Shown here: in pieces, positions 33,127 to 42,528 of the stretch
Numbering within the stretch: position 1 is the first letter of the stretch
Layout: every line of letters begins with the position of its first letter
Assembly (NCBI GenBank): GCA_963783245.1
Contig: CAWAMS010000001.1
Coordinates: 595,912-659,911 of the forward strand
Source of the DNA: Bog-473 sp963783245
GTDB lineage: Bacteria > Actinomycetota > Acidimicrobiia > Acidimicrobiales > RAAP-2
DNA: 64,000 bases
Direction of reading: 5' to 3'
Made by a program: the position numbers and the translations under genes
The notes under the pieces: model-generated
What the model was told of the DNA's origin: nothing
Database searches by the model: none
What the model saw: the letters and a program-made list of their open reading frames with translations, nothing else

Positions 33127-34490
33127 CCGCCCGCGCGAGCGTGAACAAGAACAAGCGGGCCACCGATCCCGAGTCCCGGGCGGTGGCCGTCATCGGCGCC
33201 GGCTACGTCGGTCTCCCGACCGCGGCGACACTGGCCCACTTCGGCCACCGCGTCGTATTGGCCGAACGCGATCCGTCGCGGCTGGCCGCGCTGCGCGGGG
33301 GAAGGATGCCGATCGTCGAGACCGGCCTGGACGACCTGGTGGCCGAAGGGGTCGCCACCGACAACCTGCGCTTCACCGCCACGGCCGCTGAAGCCGTCGC
33401 CGGCGCGGCGTTCGTCTTTCTGTGCGTACCCACGCCCCAGGGTGACGACGGCTCGGCCGACCTTTCCTTCGTAGAGGCGGCGGCCAAAGAGGTGGGGCCC
33501 CTCCTCGAGCACGGGACCATCGTGGTCAACAAGTCCACGGTCCCGGTCGGTTCGGCCACCTTCGTCGAGCAGATCATCGGTCGGTCCGACGTCCGTGTCG
33601 TCTCCAATCCCGAGTTCCTGCGCGAGGGGAACGCGGTGCGCGACAGCCTGCACCCCGATCGCCTCGTGGTGGGCGCCGACGACGCCCAGGCTGCAGCCAT
33701 GGTCGGTCGCCTGTTCGCCGGCACCGGGGCGCCGCTCATCGTGACCGATGCCACCACGTCGGAGACCATCAAGTACGCCTCCAACGCGTTCTTGGCCACC
33801 AAACTGAGCTACGTCAACGCGGTGGCCGGCCTGTGTGAGGAAGTGGGGGCGGACGTGCGTGACGTCATGCTCGGCCTCGGCTACGACAAGCGCATCGGCT
33901 TCGAGTTCCTGCATCCCGGCCCCGGCTGGGGTGGGTCGTGCCTGCCCAAGGACACACGGGCCCTCCTGCACATGGCGCGGGAGGCGGGCTACGACTTCTC
34001 GCTGCTCGCCGGTGCGATCGCCAGCAACGAGCAGCAGTTGGCACGGGTGGTGGCCAAGGTCGAAACGGCCTGCGGCGGCTCGGTCGATGGCGTGACCGTG
34101 GCCGTGTGGGGCCTCACCTTCAAGGCGAACACCGACGATCGCCGGGATTCGCCGAGCCTCGAGATCGCCCACCGCTTGACCACTTCGGGCGCACGGGTCC
34201 AGGCCTTCGACCCCACCGTCCCCGTTGCGTTCTCGGTGCCGGCGGACGACCGTCGGGACGAAGTGCCTGACGACCTGGTCGGCCTCGTGTTGCGGCCCGA
34301 CCCCTACGAGGCGACCCGGGACGCGTCGGTCCTGGTGGTGTTGACCGAGTGGGACGACTTCCGCTGGCTCGACTTCGGTCGAGTCCTGTCGTTGATGGTC
34401 GTCCCCTCCATCGTCGATGCCCGGAACCTCCTGGATCCGGCGGCGGTGCGGCGCCTCGGGTTCGCGTATGCCGGGATCGGGCGCCGGTGA
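33123..34490 (+). CDS. ugd: UDP-glucose/GDP-mannose 6-dehydrogenase family protein
   Basis: A 455-residue NAD-dependent sugar-nucleotide dehydrogenase that oxidises C6 to a carboxylate. VIGAGYVGLPTAATLAHFG binds NAD; CVPTPQGDDGSADL, NKSTVPVGSA and the catalytic Cys273 in GWGGSCLPKD are typical. GLTFKANTDDRRDSPS begins the C-terminal domain. The product would be UDP-glucuronate, the substrate of the next gene. Start overlaps the RmlD stop (ATGA) and its stop overlaps the next GTG. Confidence 0.92.
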   Translation: MTARASVNKNKRATDPESRAVAVIGAGYVGLPTAATLAHFGHRVVLAERDPSRLAALRGGRMPIVETGLDDLVAEGVATDNLRFTATAAEAVAGAAFVFLCVPTPQGDDGSADLSFVEAAAKEVGPLLEHGTIVVNKSTVPVGSATFVEQIIGRSDVRVVSNPEFLREGNAVRDSLHPDRLVVGADDAQAAAMVGRLFAGTGAPLIVTDATTSETIKYASNAFLATKLSYVNAVAGLCEEVGADVRDVMLGLGYDKRIGFEFLHPGPGWGGSCLPKDTRALLHMAREAGYDFSLLAGAIASNEQQLARVVAKVETACGGSVDGVTVAVWGLTFKANTDDRRDSPSLEIAHRLTTSGARVQAFDPTVPVAFSVPADDRRDEVPDDLVGLVLRPDPYEATRDASVLVVLTEWDDFRWLDFGRVLSLMVVPSIVDARNLLDPAAVRRLGFAYAGIGRR

Positions 34491-35434
34491 GCCGCGTCGT
34501 CGTCGCCGGGGGGGCAGGGTTCTTGGGCTCGCACTTGTGCGAGTCCTTGGTGGCCCGCGGCGATTCGGTCGTCTGCCTCGACGACCTGTCGACCGGGAGC
34601 CGCGAGAATGTGGCGCACCTGCTGGGCTCATCGCGCTTCTCCCTCGTGGTCGGCGACGTCAGCGAGAAGGTGGAGCTCGAATCGAGCGCCAAGGTGGATG
34701 CCGTGTGCAACCTGGCCAGCCCGGCTTCGCCCCCGGCGTACCTCGAGCATCCGCTGGAGACGCTCGCTGTCGGCAGTGAGGGCACGCGACGCCTTTTGGA
34801 GCTGGCCCATCTCCACGACGCCCGGTTCTTGATGGCCAGCACGAGCGAGGTCTATGGAGATCCCCTCGTCCATCCTCAGGTCGAGTCGTACCGGGGCAAC
34901 GTGGACCCGACCGGTCCGCGCAGTGTCTACGACGAGGCCAAGCGATTTGCCGAGAGCATCACGATGGCCATGCACCGCTTCCGTGGAGTCGACGTGGCGA
35001 TCGCACGCATCTTCAACACCTACGGCCCGCGCCTGGCGCCGGGCGACGGGCGGGTCGTGTCCAACTTCATCAGCCAAGCCCTCCGGGGGGAGCCGCTGAC
35101 GGTCTACGGGGACGGATCCCAGACCCGGAGTCTGTGTTACGTCGACGATGAGATCGCCGGGTTGCTCGCGCTGTTGGACTCGCCGCTCACGGGGCCGGTC
35201 AACATCGGCAGTCCCGACGAGCGCACCGTACTGGAGCTGGCCCACATCGTCATCGAATTGTCAGGGTCGGATTCCCCGATTACGTTCGAACCCCTGCCCA
35301 CCGACGACCCCACGCGCCGCTGCCCGGACATCACCTTGGCCAAATCCGCGTTGGGGTGGTCCCCGAGAATCGATCTGCAAGAGGGCATCACGCGGACGAT
35401 GGAGTACCTGGCCCCCCGGGTGCAGGCACCATGA
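34487..35434 (+). CDS. UDP-glucuronate decarboxylase-like NAD-dependent epimerase/dehydratase
   Basis: A 315-residue extended SDR. VVAGGAGFLGSHLCESLV binds NAD; CNLASPASPPAYLEHPLET, STSEVYGDPLVHPQ, YDEAKRFAE (YxxxK) and ARIFNTYGPRL match UDP-xylose synthase (UXS). With the preceding UDP-glucose dehydrogenase it would make UDP-xylose. GTG 34487 overlaps the previous stop (GTGA). A different 4-epimerase of the same family is possible, but the PASP-containing loop favours UXS. Confidence 0.87.
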   Translation: MSRVVVAGGAGFLGSHLCESLVARGDSVVCLDDLSTGSRENVAHLLGSSRFSLVVGDVSEKVELESSAKVDAVCNLASPASPPAYLEHPLETLAVGSEGTRRLLELAHLHDARFLMASTSEVYGDPLVHPQVESYRGNVDPTGPRSVYDEAKRFAESITMAMHRFRGVDVAIARIFNTYGPRLAPGDGRVVSNFISQALRGEPLTVYGDGSQTRSLCYVDDEIAGLLALLDSPLTGPVNIGSPDERTVLELAHIVIELSGSDSPITFEPLPTDDPTRRCPDITLAKSALGWSPRIDLQEGITRTMEYLAPRVQAP

Positions 35435-36171
35435 CGCCCGAGCCGGCGGAGCCGTCCGAGAGATTTCTGCGACCTCCCTACAAGACGCTGTCGGTGATCA
35501 TGCCCGTCTTCAACGAGCGCACGACCGTGGCCGAGATCATCCGCCGCATGCGCGCCGTCGAGCTGCCGCTCACCTTGCAGATCATTGTCGTGGACGACGG
35601 ATCGTCCGACGGTTCGGACAAGGTCCTGGGCGCCCTGGAGGACTCGACCGTGCGGGTGATCACCCACGCCCAGAATCAGGGAAAGGGTGCCGCCATCCGG
35701 ACCGGACTGGAGGCAGCCACCGGGGACCTGGTCCTCATTCAGGACGCCGACCTCGAATACGACCCCGACGATTGGCCGCGCCTGCTCGATCCGATGCTCA
35801 AGGGCAAGGCCAGCGTCGTCTACGGCAGCCGTTTCACCGGTGAGCGCAAGAACATGCTCCCGTTGCACTGGTTCGCCAACCGGGTCCTTTCCTTTACGAC
35901 CAATCTCCTCTACAGCTCCACGTTGTCGGACATGGAAACGTGTTACAAGCTGTTCGACGCGAAGGCGATCGCCGGGATCACCATCGTCTCGAACCGCTTC
36001 GACTTCGAGCCCGAGATCACGGCCAAGGTCCTCCGTCGTGGACTCCGCATCTACGAGGTGCCGATCTCCTACGCCGGACGGGAAGTGGACGAAGGGAAGA
36101 AGATCACGTGGCGTGACGGCTTCAGCGCGCTCATCGCCCTCGTGCGCTTCCGCTTTGCCAGGGACTACTGA
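35431..36171 (+). CDS. Glycosyltransferase family 2 (polyprenyl-phosphate hexosyltransferase-like)
   Basis: A 246-residue GT2 enzyme: SVIMPVFNERTTVAEIIRR, VVDDGSSDGSDKV, NQGKGAAIRTGLEAATGD and the metal-binding QDADLEYDPDD. It resembles dolichyl-phosphate mannosyl/glucosyltransferases without C-terminal membrane helices. It probably charges a lipid carrier with one of the sugars made upstream. ATG 35431 overlaps the UXS stop. Confidence 0.88.
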   Translation: MTPEPAEPSERFLRPPYKTLSVIMPVFNERTTVAEIIRRMRAVELPLTLQIIVVDDGSSDGSDKVLGALEDSTVRVITHAQNQGKGAAIRTGLEAATGDLVLIQDADLEYDPDDWPRLLDPMLKGKASVVYGSRFTGERKNMLPLHWFANRVLSFTTNLLYSSTLSDMETCYKLFDAKAIAGITIVSNRFDFEPEITAKVLRRGLRIYEVPISYAGREVDEGKKITWRDGFSALIALVRFRFARDY

Positions 36172-36172
36172 T

Positions 36173-37078
36173 TTGCCGAGGACCCCTGCGCCCGTCGTGC
36201 CGGGCCAGGTCGCGGCTGTCGTCGTCGACCACAACACCGGGTCGCTCCTCAACGACTGCGTGCGCTCCCTCCTCGGGGAGGGGGTCACCCCCGTCGTCGT
36301 GGTGGAGAACGGCTCTCCCGGGAGCGTCGGGCGCGCACTGGCGGCGCTCTTGTCCGACGAGCCCGCATCCCCGGTGGTCGTCGTGACGCCGGGAAGGAAC
36401 CTCGGTTACGGCGCGGGGGTCAACCGCGGACTGGCGGCGCTCACCGGCATTTCGCCGCCGCCCCCCTGGGTGATCGTCGCCAACCCCGATCTGCACGTCC
36501 ATCCCGGGGCTGTCGGCGAGCTGCGAAAGACGCTCGAGACGCACCCGGCGTGGGCTCTGGTCGGGCCGCAGATCTACGCCGACGACGGTGCGGTCTATCC
36601 GTCGGTGCGCCGCTTTCCGTCCTTCCTGGACGCGGCAGGCCATGCGCTGCTTGCGCTGTTCAATCCGGAGAACCCCTTCACCAAGCGGTACAACCCCGGC
36701 GTCCCGCAGGGCGCGGATGCCGTCGAGGCCGACTGGGTCTCGGGCTCGTGCTTCCTGGCCCGGCGCGAGGCCGTCGAAGAGCTGGGTGGGTTCGACGAGG
36801 CGTATTTCATGTATGCCGAGGACATGGACCTGTGCTGGCGGGCGCGCCAGGCGGGCTGGGGGATCGGATTCACGGGTGCGGCCAGCGTCACCCACGTCCA
36901 GGGCGTGAGCACAGCCAGGCATCCCTACAAGATGATGGCCGCGCACCATCGTTCAGCGCTGCGGTTCACCGTCCGGACCACCTCGGGCTGGCGACAGGTG
37001 TTGCTGCCCCTGGCCGTGCTCGTCCTCGGCCTACGTATGGGGATGGCGACGGCGCGCCTGGCTCTGAAGCAGGCGTAG
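36173..37078 (+). CDS. Glycosyltransferase family 2 (rhamnosyltransferase-like)
   Basis: A 301-residue GT2: AAVVVDHNTGSLLNDCV, VVENGSPG, GRNLGYGAGVNRGLAAL, the donor-site NPDLHVHPGAV and EADWVSGSCFLARREAVEELGGFDE with YAEDMDLCWRARQ, all typical of WbbL-type rhamnosyltransferases. The C-terminal hydrophobic helix (LLPLAVLVLGLRMGMA) anchors it. TTG 36173 is the only start close to the previous stop. dTDP-rhamnose from the RmlB/RmlD-like pair is the plausible donor. Confidence 0.87.
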   Translation: MPRTPAPVVPGQVAAVVVDHNTGSLLNDCVRSLLGEGVTPVVVVENGSPGSVGRALAALLSDEPASPVVVVTPGRNLGYGAGVNRGLAALTGISPPPPWVIVANPDLHVHPGAVGELRKTLETHPAWALVGPQIYADDGAVYPSVRRFPSFLDAAGHALLALFNPENPFTKRYNPGVPQGADAVEADWVSGSCFLARREAVEELGGFDEAYFMYAEDMDLCWRARQAGWGIGFTGAASVTHVQGVSTARHPYKMMAAHHRSALRFTVRTTSGWRQVLLPLAVLVLGLRMGMATARLALKQA

Positions 37079-37081
37079 CCC

Positions 37082-38134
37082 GTGCACCGGTTCGCCGGCT
37101 CCCTCATCGCCGTCATGGTGGCGACCTCGCTGTTGGTCGGCGCACGGGTCAGTGCTCCCACACGGCACATCCGGGTCGAGCCCATTGTGAATTTCGCTCT
37201 GCCGCCCGCAACGGCGGGGTGTGGTGGTGCCACGGCCCTGCCGGGGGGCGCCGAGCGCATTCCGGTCACCGTGAGCACCGTGGCCGGTCAGGTCTCGGAG
37301 ATGGTGAACGTCTGCATCGAAGGTCATGGGCCCTACCCGTTCGTTCTCGATTCCGGGGCCGGCGAATCGATCATCGATCGTCGGTTGGCCAACCGGCTGC
37401 AGTTGGCCCGCGACGGGTCGCCCAGTGAGTTCGGTGGCGTGGGCTGCACGGGGAACGCACAACCGGTCGGCGTACCCTCGTGGTCCGCGTCCGGCGTCAC
37501 ACTCGACCCGCAGGACGTGACGGCTGCCACGCTTCCGGACTTCGGCGGGTCCGGAGAACCGGTGGGACTCTTGGGCTCCGACGTATTGAGCCGCTTCGGC
37601 GCGGTGCGTCTCGACTTCACGGCACAAACCCTGACGTTCGGTGGGCCGGAGGGGCCGATGCCACCCGCCGGTACGGCTGACGTGCACGGGCCGACGGGCC
37701 CTGCGCCGTCTGCGGTCCTGACCCAGGGAGAGGCGGGCACGACCGTACCGCTCACCGTCGTGCTCACGCCCGGCGACGTGTCGCTCGATGTCCGCGCACG
37801 GTTCGGTCACGGTCCGGCCCGCACGTTCGTCCTCGATACCGGCTCGTCCCAGTCCGTGGTGGCCCAGTCGTTGGTCAAGAGTGCGCATTTGGCCTCCACC
37901 GACCTGGCGCAGCGCCAACCCACGGTGTGCTCGATCATCACGGCGCCGTTGGTGCACAGCGGGCCGTGGTCGATTCCGGGGGTGCAACTCCACCCTCAAC
38001 TGCTCGGTGCGGTGAATTTCGGTCCGGTCAGCCTCGGCGGGACATCGGGTTTGATCGGCTCGGACCAACTACGGCGTTACGGCTGGGTGATCTTCGACTA
38101 CGGCGGCGGCCGGTTGGTCCTGGGGTCGCCGTGA
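37082..38134 (+). CDS. Exported two-lobed aspartic protease-like (retropepsin-fold) protein
   Basis: A 350-residue protein with a signal peptide (residues 1-24) and two retropepsin-type active-site motifs: FVLDSGAGESII (Asp90) and FVLDTGSSQSVV (Asp252). Each is followed about 80 residues later by a Gly-rich flap-terminal element (GLLGSDVLSRFGAVRLDF; GLIGSDQLRRYGWVIFDY), so the chain is a tandem duplication of a retropepsin-like lobe, reminiscent of pepsin. Proteolytic activity is inferred, not shown. GTG 37082 is 3 nt after the GT2 stop, making it the last gene of the polysaccharide operon; cleavage or tethering of cell-surface material is conceivable. Confidence 0.82.
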   Translation: MHRFAGSLIAVMVATSLLVGARVSAPTRHIRVEPIVNFALPPATAGCGGATALPGGAERIPVTVSTVAGQVSEMVNVCIEGHGPYPFVLDSGAGESIIDRRLANRLQLARDGSPSEFGGVGCTGNAQPVGVPSWSASGVTLDPQDVTAATLPDFGGSGEPVGLLGSDVLSRFGAVRLDFTAQTLTFGGPEGPMPPAGTADVHGPTGPAPSAVLTQGEAGTTVPLTVVLTPGDVSLDVRARFGHGPARTFVLDTGSSQSVVAQSLVKSAHLASTDLAQRQPTVCSIITAPLVHSGPWSIPGVQLHPQLLGAVNFGPVSLGGTSGLIGSDQLRRYGWVIFDYGGGRLVLGSP

Positions 38135-38149
38135 GGAGCGCCGGCCGGC

Positions 38150-39964
38150 TCAACCGAGCGGGGGCAGATCGTGAACCGGGTGCCGGGGGACCACCGCGTC
38201 GAGGATGCCCAGGTGGACAACCCGGTAGGCGTTGCCATGGGCGCTCAGGTAGGCGGTGAACGCGCTTTGCGTGTAGCCCCCCGGACCAGGCTCGGGATTG
38301 GAGAAGGCGGCTCCGGCGGCGGCCTCACGTCCCGGTGTGAAGAACAGCCAGGCTTGCGGCGTTGCGTTGCGGACGCTCCGGGCCAGGCTCGCCGAACGCT
38401 GCACGTCCAAGGGTGACGGGCTGACCGTCACGGTGTGGGGCGCCAGGAAATCGAGGTCGTAGGCGGTCCAATAGTCGCCGTAGGCGGTGCGAATGTGATG
38501 CGCGGCCATCGAACGGATGACCTGGCGGGCCGCCTCGTTCGGATCCGACCATCCGGACAAGAACGCCCGGGGGTGCGTCGGGACGCCCGCGGACTCGTGT
38601 GCCAGGACGACGGTGGAGCAGATGCCGGCCGCGAGCCCGAGGCTGGCCAGCGCGACAGCAGCGTGCCCGCTGTGACGTCGTCGTCGGACATGGGTCGGCG
38701 CTGCCGGCGCTGCCGTGATCACCCCGGGCAGCGACCAGACGGCGAGCATGACGAGGAGGGGCGGCAGATAGACGCCGTAACGGCCGTCAACCCAGTACCA
38801 CGAGGTGGGGAAGTAGGCATAGATGAACGGGAAGGCCACCACGGCCAGCCCGGCAGCCAGCAACGGCGCAGTCGCGCGACCCAGACGGGCCACCCATGCG
38901 GCACGCACCAGCATGACGGCCAGCACGACGAGGATGACCACGAAGAGCGTGTGGCCGACGGTGCTCCCTCCCAGCCACGCACCACCCGGTATCGTCCGCA
39001 GGCCCAATTGCGAGGGGAGCACGTCGTGGAAGAAGATCGACACGCGGCTCCAATAGCCGAACTGCGGCGGCGCGGGATTGCCGAGACGCAACGAGGCGAA
39101 GCTCGACCGGACGTTCGAAGAGAGCCAGGGGAGGGCGCCGACTATTGCGCCCACCGCGGTCAGAGCGAACGCGCTGACGTGCCACGGAGCGGACCAACGG
39201 CTCGCTGGTCCCGACGGCGGCGCGTACAGACGGTCCCACCCGGCCACCAGCAGCACGATGGCCGGGACGACGAAGTAGGCGATCTCGGGTGAGGCCCACC
39301 ATCCCGCGCCCGCGGCCAACCCCAGGAACACGCGCGTGGCGGCACCGGCACGGTGCTGGTGCACCCGCAGGGCGCAGAGCACCAGCACGAGGCCGCAGCA
39401 CAGCGTGGCGCCGCGAAAGCCGATCTCGCGTACGGAATTCCACACGGCGGCGTAAGGCCAGACCCAGACCAGGGCCGCGCCCACGGCGGCCAGTCGCCGG
39501 TTGGCCTGACCCGTACGGAGGACGACATAGACCAGCACGGAGGCCGCCGCGGCCAGGACCGCCGGGGTGGCGTTGAGGCCCATGGGTCCGCCGTTGATCG
39601 GTCCCAGGACGGCGGCCACCACGTAGGGCTCGGCCCCCCCGTAGTGCTGGCCCCAGTAGAAGGCGTCGAGATGCCCGGCCAGGATGCCCCGCGCCATGAG
39701 TCCCACCACGGCCTCATCCCCGAAGAGCGACATATGGGCCAGCAACCACATCCGGAGGACCACTCCGTAGGCTCCGGCGAGGACCACCAGTACCCAGGGC
39801 ACGATGTGCGCGGCGGCAACGGCGACGCCTTCTGCCTGCGTGCGGGGTGTGACGCCCGCATCGGGTGCACGGCCGGGACCCGATGGCGCTGGACCGGGTT
39901 CCGCCAGCGCCACGTCGCCGTCGCCGTCGCCAGTCTCCGGAGTCGCTGGGGCGAACTGCGTCAA
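38150..39964 (-). CDS. Polytopic membrane protein, GT39/PMT-like glycosyltransferase
   Basis: About 604 residues with roughly ten membrane helices. After the first helix it has LFGDEAVVGLMARGILAG, an Asp-Glu in the first outer loop as in GT-C (PMT/ArnT-like) glycosyltransferases that use lipid-linked sugars. YWVDGRYGVYLPPLLVMLAVW and a soluble C-terminal domain follow. The start is uncertain: TTG 39964 is used; GTG 39913 is an alternative, and the longer frame overlaps the sulfatase. It converges on the polysaccharide operon. A GAC-rich repeat near 39909-39930 encodes Gly-Asp repeats. Confidence 0.72.
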   Translation of the reverse strand: MTQFAPATPETGDGDGDVALAEPGPAPSGPGRAPDAGVTPRTQAEGVAVAAAHIVPWVLVVLAGAYGVVLRMWLLAHMSLFGDEAVVGLMARGILAGHLDAFYWGQHYGGAEPYVVAAVLGPINGGPMGLNATPAVLAAAASVLVYVVLRTGQANRRLAAVGAALVWVWPYAAVWNSVREIGFRGATLCCGLVLVLCALRVHQHRAGAATRVFLGLAAGAGWWASPEIAYFVVPAIVLLVAGWDRLYAPPSGPASRWSAPWHVSAFALTAVGAIVGALPWLSSNVRSSFASLRLGNPAPPQFGYWSRVSIFFHDVLPSQLGLRTIPGGAWLGGSTVGHTLFVVILVVLAVMLVRAAWVARLGRATAPLLAAGLAVVAFPFIYAYFPTSWYWVDGRYGVYLPPLLVMLAVWSLPGVITAAPAAPTHVRRRRHSGHAAVALASLGLAAGICSTVVLAHESAGVPTHPRAFLSGWSDPNEAARQVIRSMAAHHIRTAYGDYWTAYDLDFLAPHTVTVSPSPLDVQRSASLARSVRNATPQAWLFFTPGREAAAGAAFSNPEPGPGGYTQSAFTAYLSAHGNAYRVVHLGILDAVVPRHPVHDLPPLG

Positions 39965-40052
39965 CGGGGTGACGTCACGCGAATGCCATGGGAGGAGCAG
40001 GACGGAATAGCTACTTGCTACAACGCCGGGCCGGGCTTGTCGAGTACCCCCG

Positions 40053-42326
40053 TCACTGCATGGCGATGATGGCGTCGACCTCCTCTTCGGGGTCGGTGAA
40101 CGGCTCGCCATCGACCTCGACGAACAGGGAGTCGATGGTCCCCTCGAAGCGGAAGGGCGGCGTGATCTCATCGGTCACCGGCAGGCCGTTGCTGTAGCCG
40201 CAGGTGATGCCGGCCCCGGTCACGGAGAACCGACCGGGTGTGAAGAATTCGATGGCCCCTTCGGCCACGGGCTCGCGGTCGGCCAAGAGCCGCGCCCGGC
40301 CCCGGTGCTCGCCGGTCTTGGCGTATTCGAATGCGAGCGTGTGCGGCCCGGGGTCGAGGTGCACCTCACCGCGGAGGTGGTCGGGCGCTGTCGCCGCACG
40401 GTTATGGACGTAGTGCAGTGCCCCACCCGCCACGTAGAAGCACCAGCCGCCGAGCAACGAGCCCTGGGAAAGGAGGACCCCTTCGGCACCCCCCCCGGGA
40501 ATCGTGACCTCGGCCACCACGCGATGCGTGCGGTTTTTCACGTTGACGGCCACGAGCTCGGGAACCGGAGCTGCATCCTGGTAGTACTCGTAGCGCTGCC
40601 GGTGCGGCACGCTCAGAGGGCGTTCGGTCACGAGGACGGGCAACGGGCGGGGGTCGAGGGGCAGCACCTGGTACCGGCCGGCTTCGACCCACCAGCGCTC
40701 GACCATCTGCGCCAGGCGCGCCGGTTCCTGTCGGGCCAGGTCGTGGCACTCCGACGGATCCACCGCGACGTGGTACAGCTCCCATTCGTCGGCGTCGATG
40801 CCCGGGTCGGTCTGCATGATCGGGTGGTACGTCACGGCCTTCCAGCCCTTGTGGTAGAGGGCGCGGCAGCCGAACATCTCGTAGTACTGCGTGACATGGG
40901 TGTCCGGGGATGCCGGGTCGGTGATGGAGGCGAAGAAGCTGGTCCCTTCGATCGGGCGTTGGGTGACGCCACGGATCTCCTCGGGTGGCTCGATGCCCAC
41001 GGCTTCGAGCACGGTCGGCGCGATGTCGATGGCATGGACGTACTGGCGTCGGAAGCCCGCGCCACCTTCCGCCCCGCCGCGGGGCCAATGAACGATCAAC
41101 GGGTCCGCCACCCCACCCTCGTGCACCTCGCGCTTCCAGCGGCGGAACGGTGTGTTGCCGGCCACCGTCCAGCCCCAGGGGTAGTTGTTGTGCCAGCGGG
41201 GCCCGCCGATCTCGTCGATATGTACCAGGGCCTCCTCCAGGGTGGTGGTGACACCGTTCCACGGGCGCACGTCGTTGAGCGATCCGGTCGGGCCACCCTC
41301 AGAGCTCGCCCCGTTGTCCGACAGCACGAAGAGCAACGTGTTGTCGAGGTCACCGGTGTGGCGCAGGTAATCGACGAACCGGCCTATCTCGTGATCAGTG
41401 TGGGAGAGGAAACCGGCGAAAGCCTCCATGAACCGAGCGTAGAGCCGGCGCTCGTCGGCGGAGAGCGAGGTCCACGCCGGTACCCAGTCCGGACGGGCGG
41501 AGAGCTCGGTACCCTCAGGCAGCACCCCCAGCTCGATCTGACGCCGCGCCGTGGCCTCGCGCCAGTGGTCCCAGCCGTCGTCGAAGGCCCCGCGGTAGCG
41601 CGCGATCCATTCCGCCGGGGATTGGTGCGGCGAATGGCAGGCGCCGGTGGCGAGATACACGAAGAAGGGTTTGTCGGGGTCGGTTGCCCGCAGGTCGCGT
41701 ACGTTGCCTATCGCCCGGTCGACCAGGTCCGTCGTCAGGTGGTAGCCCTCCTCGGGCCCGAATGGGGGGCTGACGAGATGGTTGTCGTCGATCAGGTTGG
41801 GCACGAACTGGTGCGTTTCCCCCGACATGAAGCCGTAGAACCGCTCGAAGCCGCGACCGAGCGGCCAACGGGCCCGGCTGGCGCCCGAGTGGCACTCGTC
41901 CTCAGGCGTGAGGTGCCACTTGCCGACGGCGTACGCGGCGTAGCCGGCCTCGACGAGGATCTCGGAGAGGAATCCGTTAGCGAACGGGATCCGCGAGTTG
42001 TAGCCCGGGTAGCCGGCGGCGATCTCTATGACCCGTCCCATCCCGTTCGAGTGATGGTTCCGGCCCGTCAGCAGGCACGCGCGCGTGGGCGAGCACAGGG
42101 CGGTGGTGTGAAAGTTCGAGTAGCGCAGGCCGTCGGCGGCCAAGCGGTCGAAGGTCGGTGTGGCGAGGTCCGATCCGAAGCAGCCCAGCTGAGCGAACCC
42201 GACGTCGTCGAGAACGACGATGACGACGTTCGGCGCACCCGCCGGGGCCCGCGTCGGCTCCGGCCAGCTCGGCGTCGATTCGTCGAAGTAGCGCCCGATC
42301 ACTCCGCCAAACGGTTCGTCCCGCAC
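40053..42326 (-). CDS. Arylsulfatase family protein
   Basis: A 757-residue type I sulfatase. VVIVVLDDVGFAQLGCFGSD provides the first metal ligands and ALCSPTRACLLTGRN holds Cys78 of the C-x-P-x-R signature, which must be converted to formylglycine. FVLSDNGASSEGGPTG supplies the other metal ligands, and KWHLTPEDE the conserved Lys/His. No formylglycine-generating enzyme is in the window. The C-terminal ~200 residues form a beta-rich extension. There is no obvious signal peptide, suggesting a cytoplasmic enzyme. GTG 42326 with GGGGTGA upstream. Confidence 0.92.
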   Translation of the reverse strand: MRDEPFGGVIGRYFDESTPSWPEPTRAPAGAPNVVIVVLDDVGFAQLGCFGSDLATPTFDRLAADGLRYSNFHTTALCSPTRACLLTGRNHHSNGMGRVIEIAAGYPGYNSRIPFANGFLSEILVEAGYAAYAVGKWHLTPEDECHSGASRARWPLGRGFERFYGFMSGETHQFVPNLIDDNHLVSPPFGPEEGYHLTTDLVDRAIGNVRDLRATDPDKPFFVYLATGACHSPHQSPAEWIARYRGAFDDGWDHWREATARRQIELGVLPEGTELSARPDWVPAWTSLSADERRLYARFMEAFAGFLSHTDHEIGRFVDYLRHTGDLDNTLLFVLSDNGASSEGGPTGSLNDVRPWNGVTTTLEEALVHIDEIGGPRWHNNYPWGWTVAGNTPFRRWKREVHEGGVADPLIVHWPRGGAEGGAGFRRQYVHAIDIAPTVLEAVGIEPPEEIRGVTQRPIEGTSFFASITDPASPDTHVTQYYEMFGCRALYHKGWKAVTYHPIMQTDPGIDADEWELYHVAVDPSECHDLARQEPARLAQMVERWWVEAGRYQVLPLDPRPLPVLVTERPLSVPHRQRYEYYQDAAPVPELVAVNVKNRTHRVVAEVTIPGGGAEGVLLSQGSLLGGWCFYVAGGALHYVHNRAATAPDHLRGEVHLDPGPHTLAFEYAKTGEHRGRARLLADREPVAEGAIEFFTPGRFSVTGAGITCGYSNGLPVTDEITPPFRFEGTIDSLFVEVDGEPFTDPEEEVDAIIAMQ

Positions 42327-42528
42327 TGCTCACCCCTTTTTGCGCCATCAGCGCTCTCACGTGCCGTCCTCCGCCCGGATGCCGATCCTCGCAGAGGGAG
42401 TGGGGTCTCAACCTATCGAGGTGGGGTTGGTGCAGGTACACTCAATCCGGGGGGCGCATCGTCCGCGTGCGTTCGACCGGGTCCGATCCATCGGGCTCGA
42501 GGGATCGTCAGTCAAGGAGGGATCGAAG

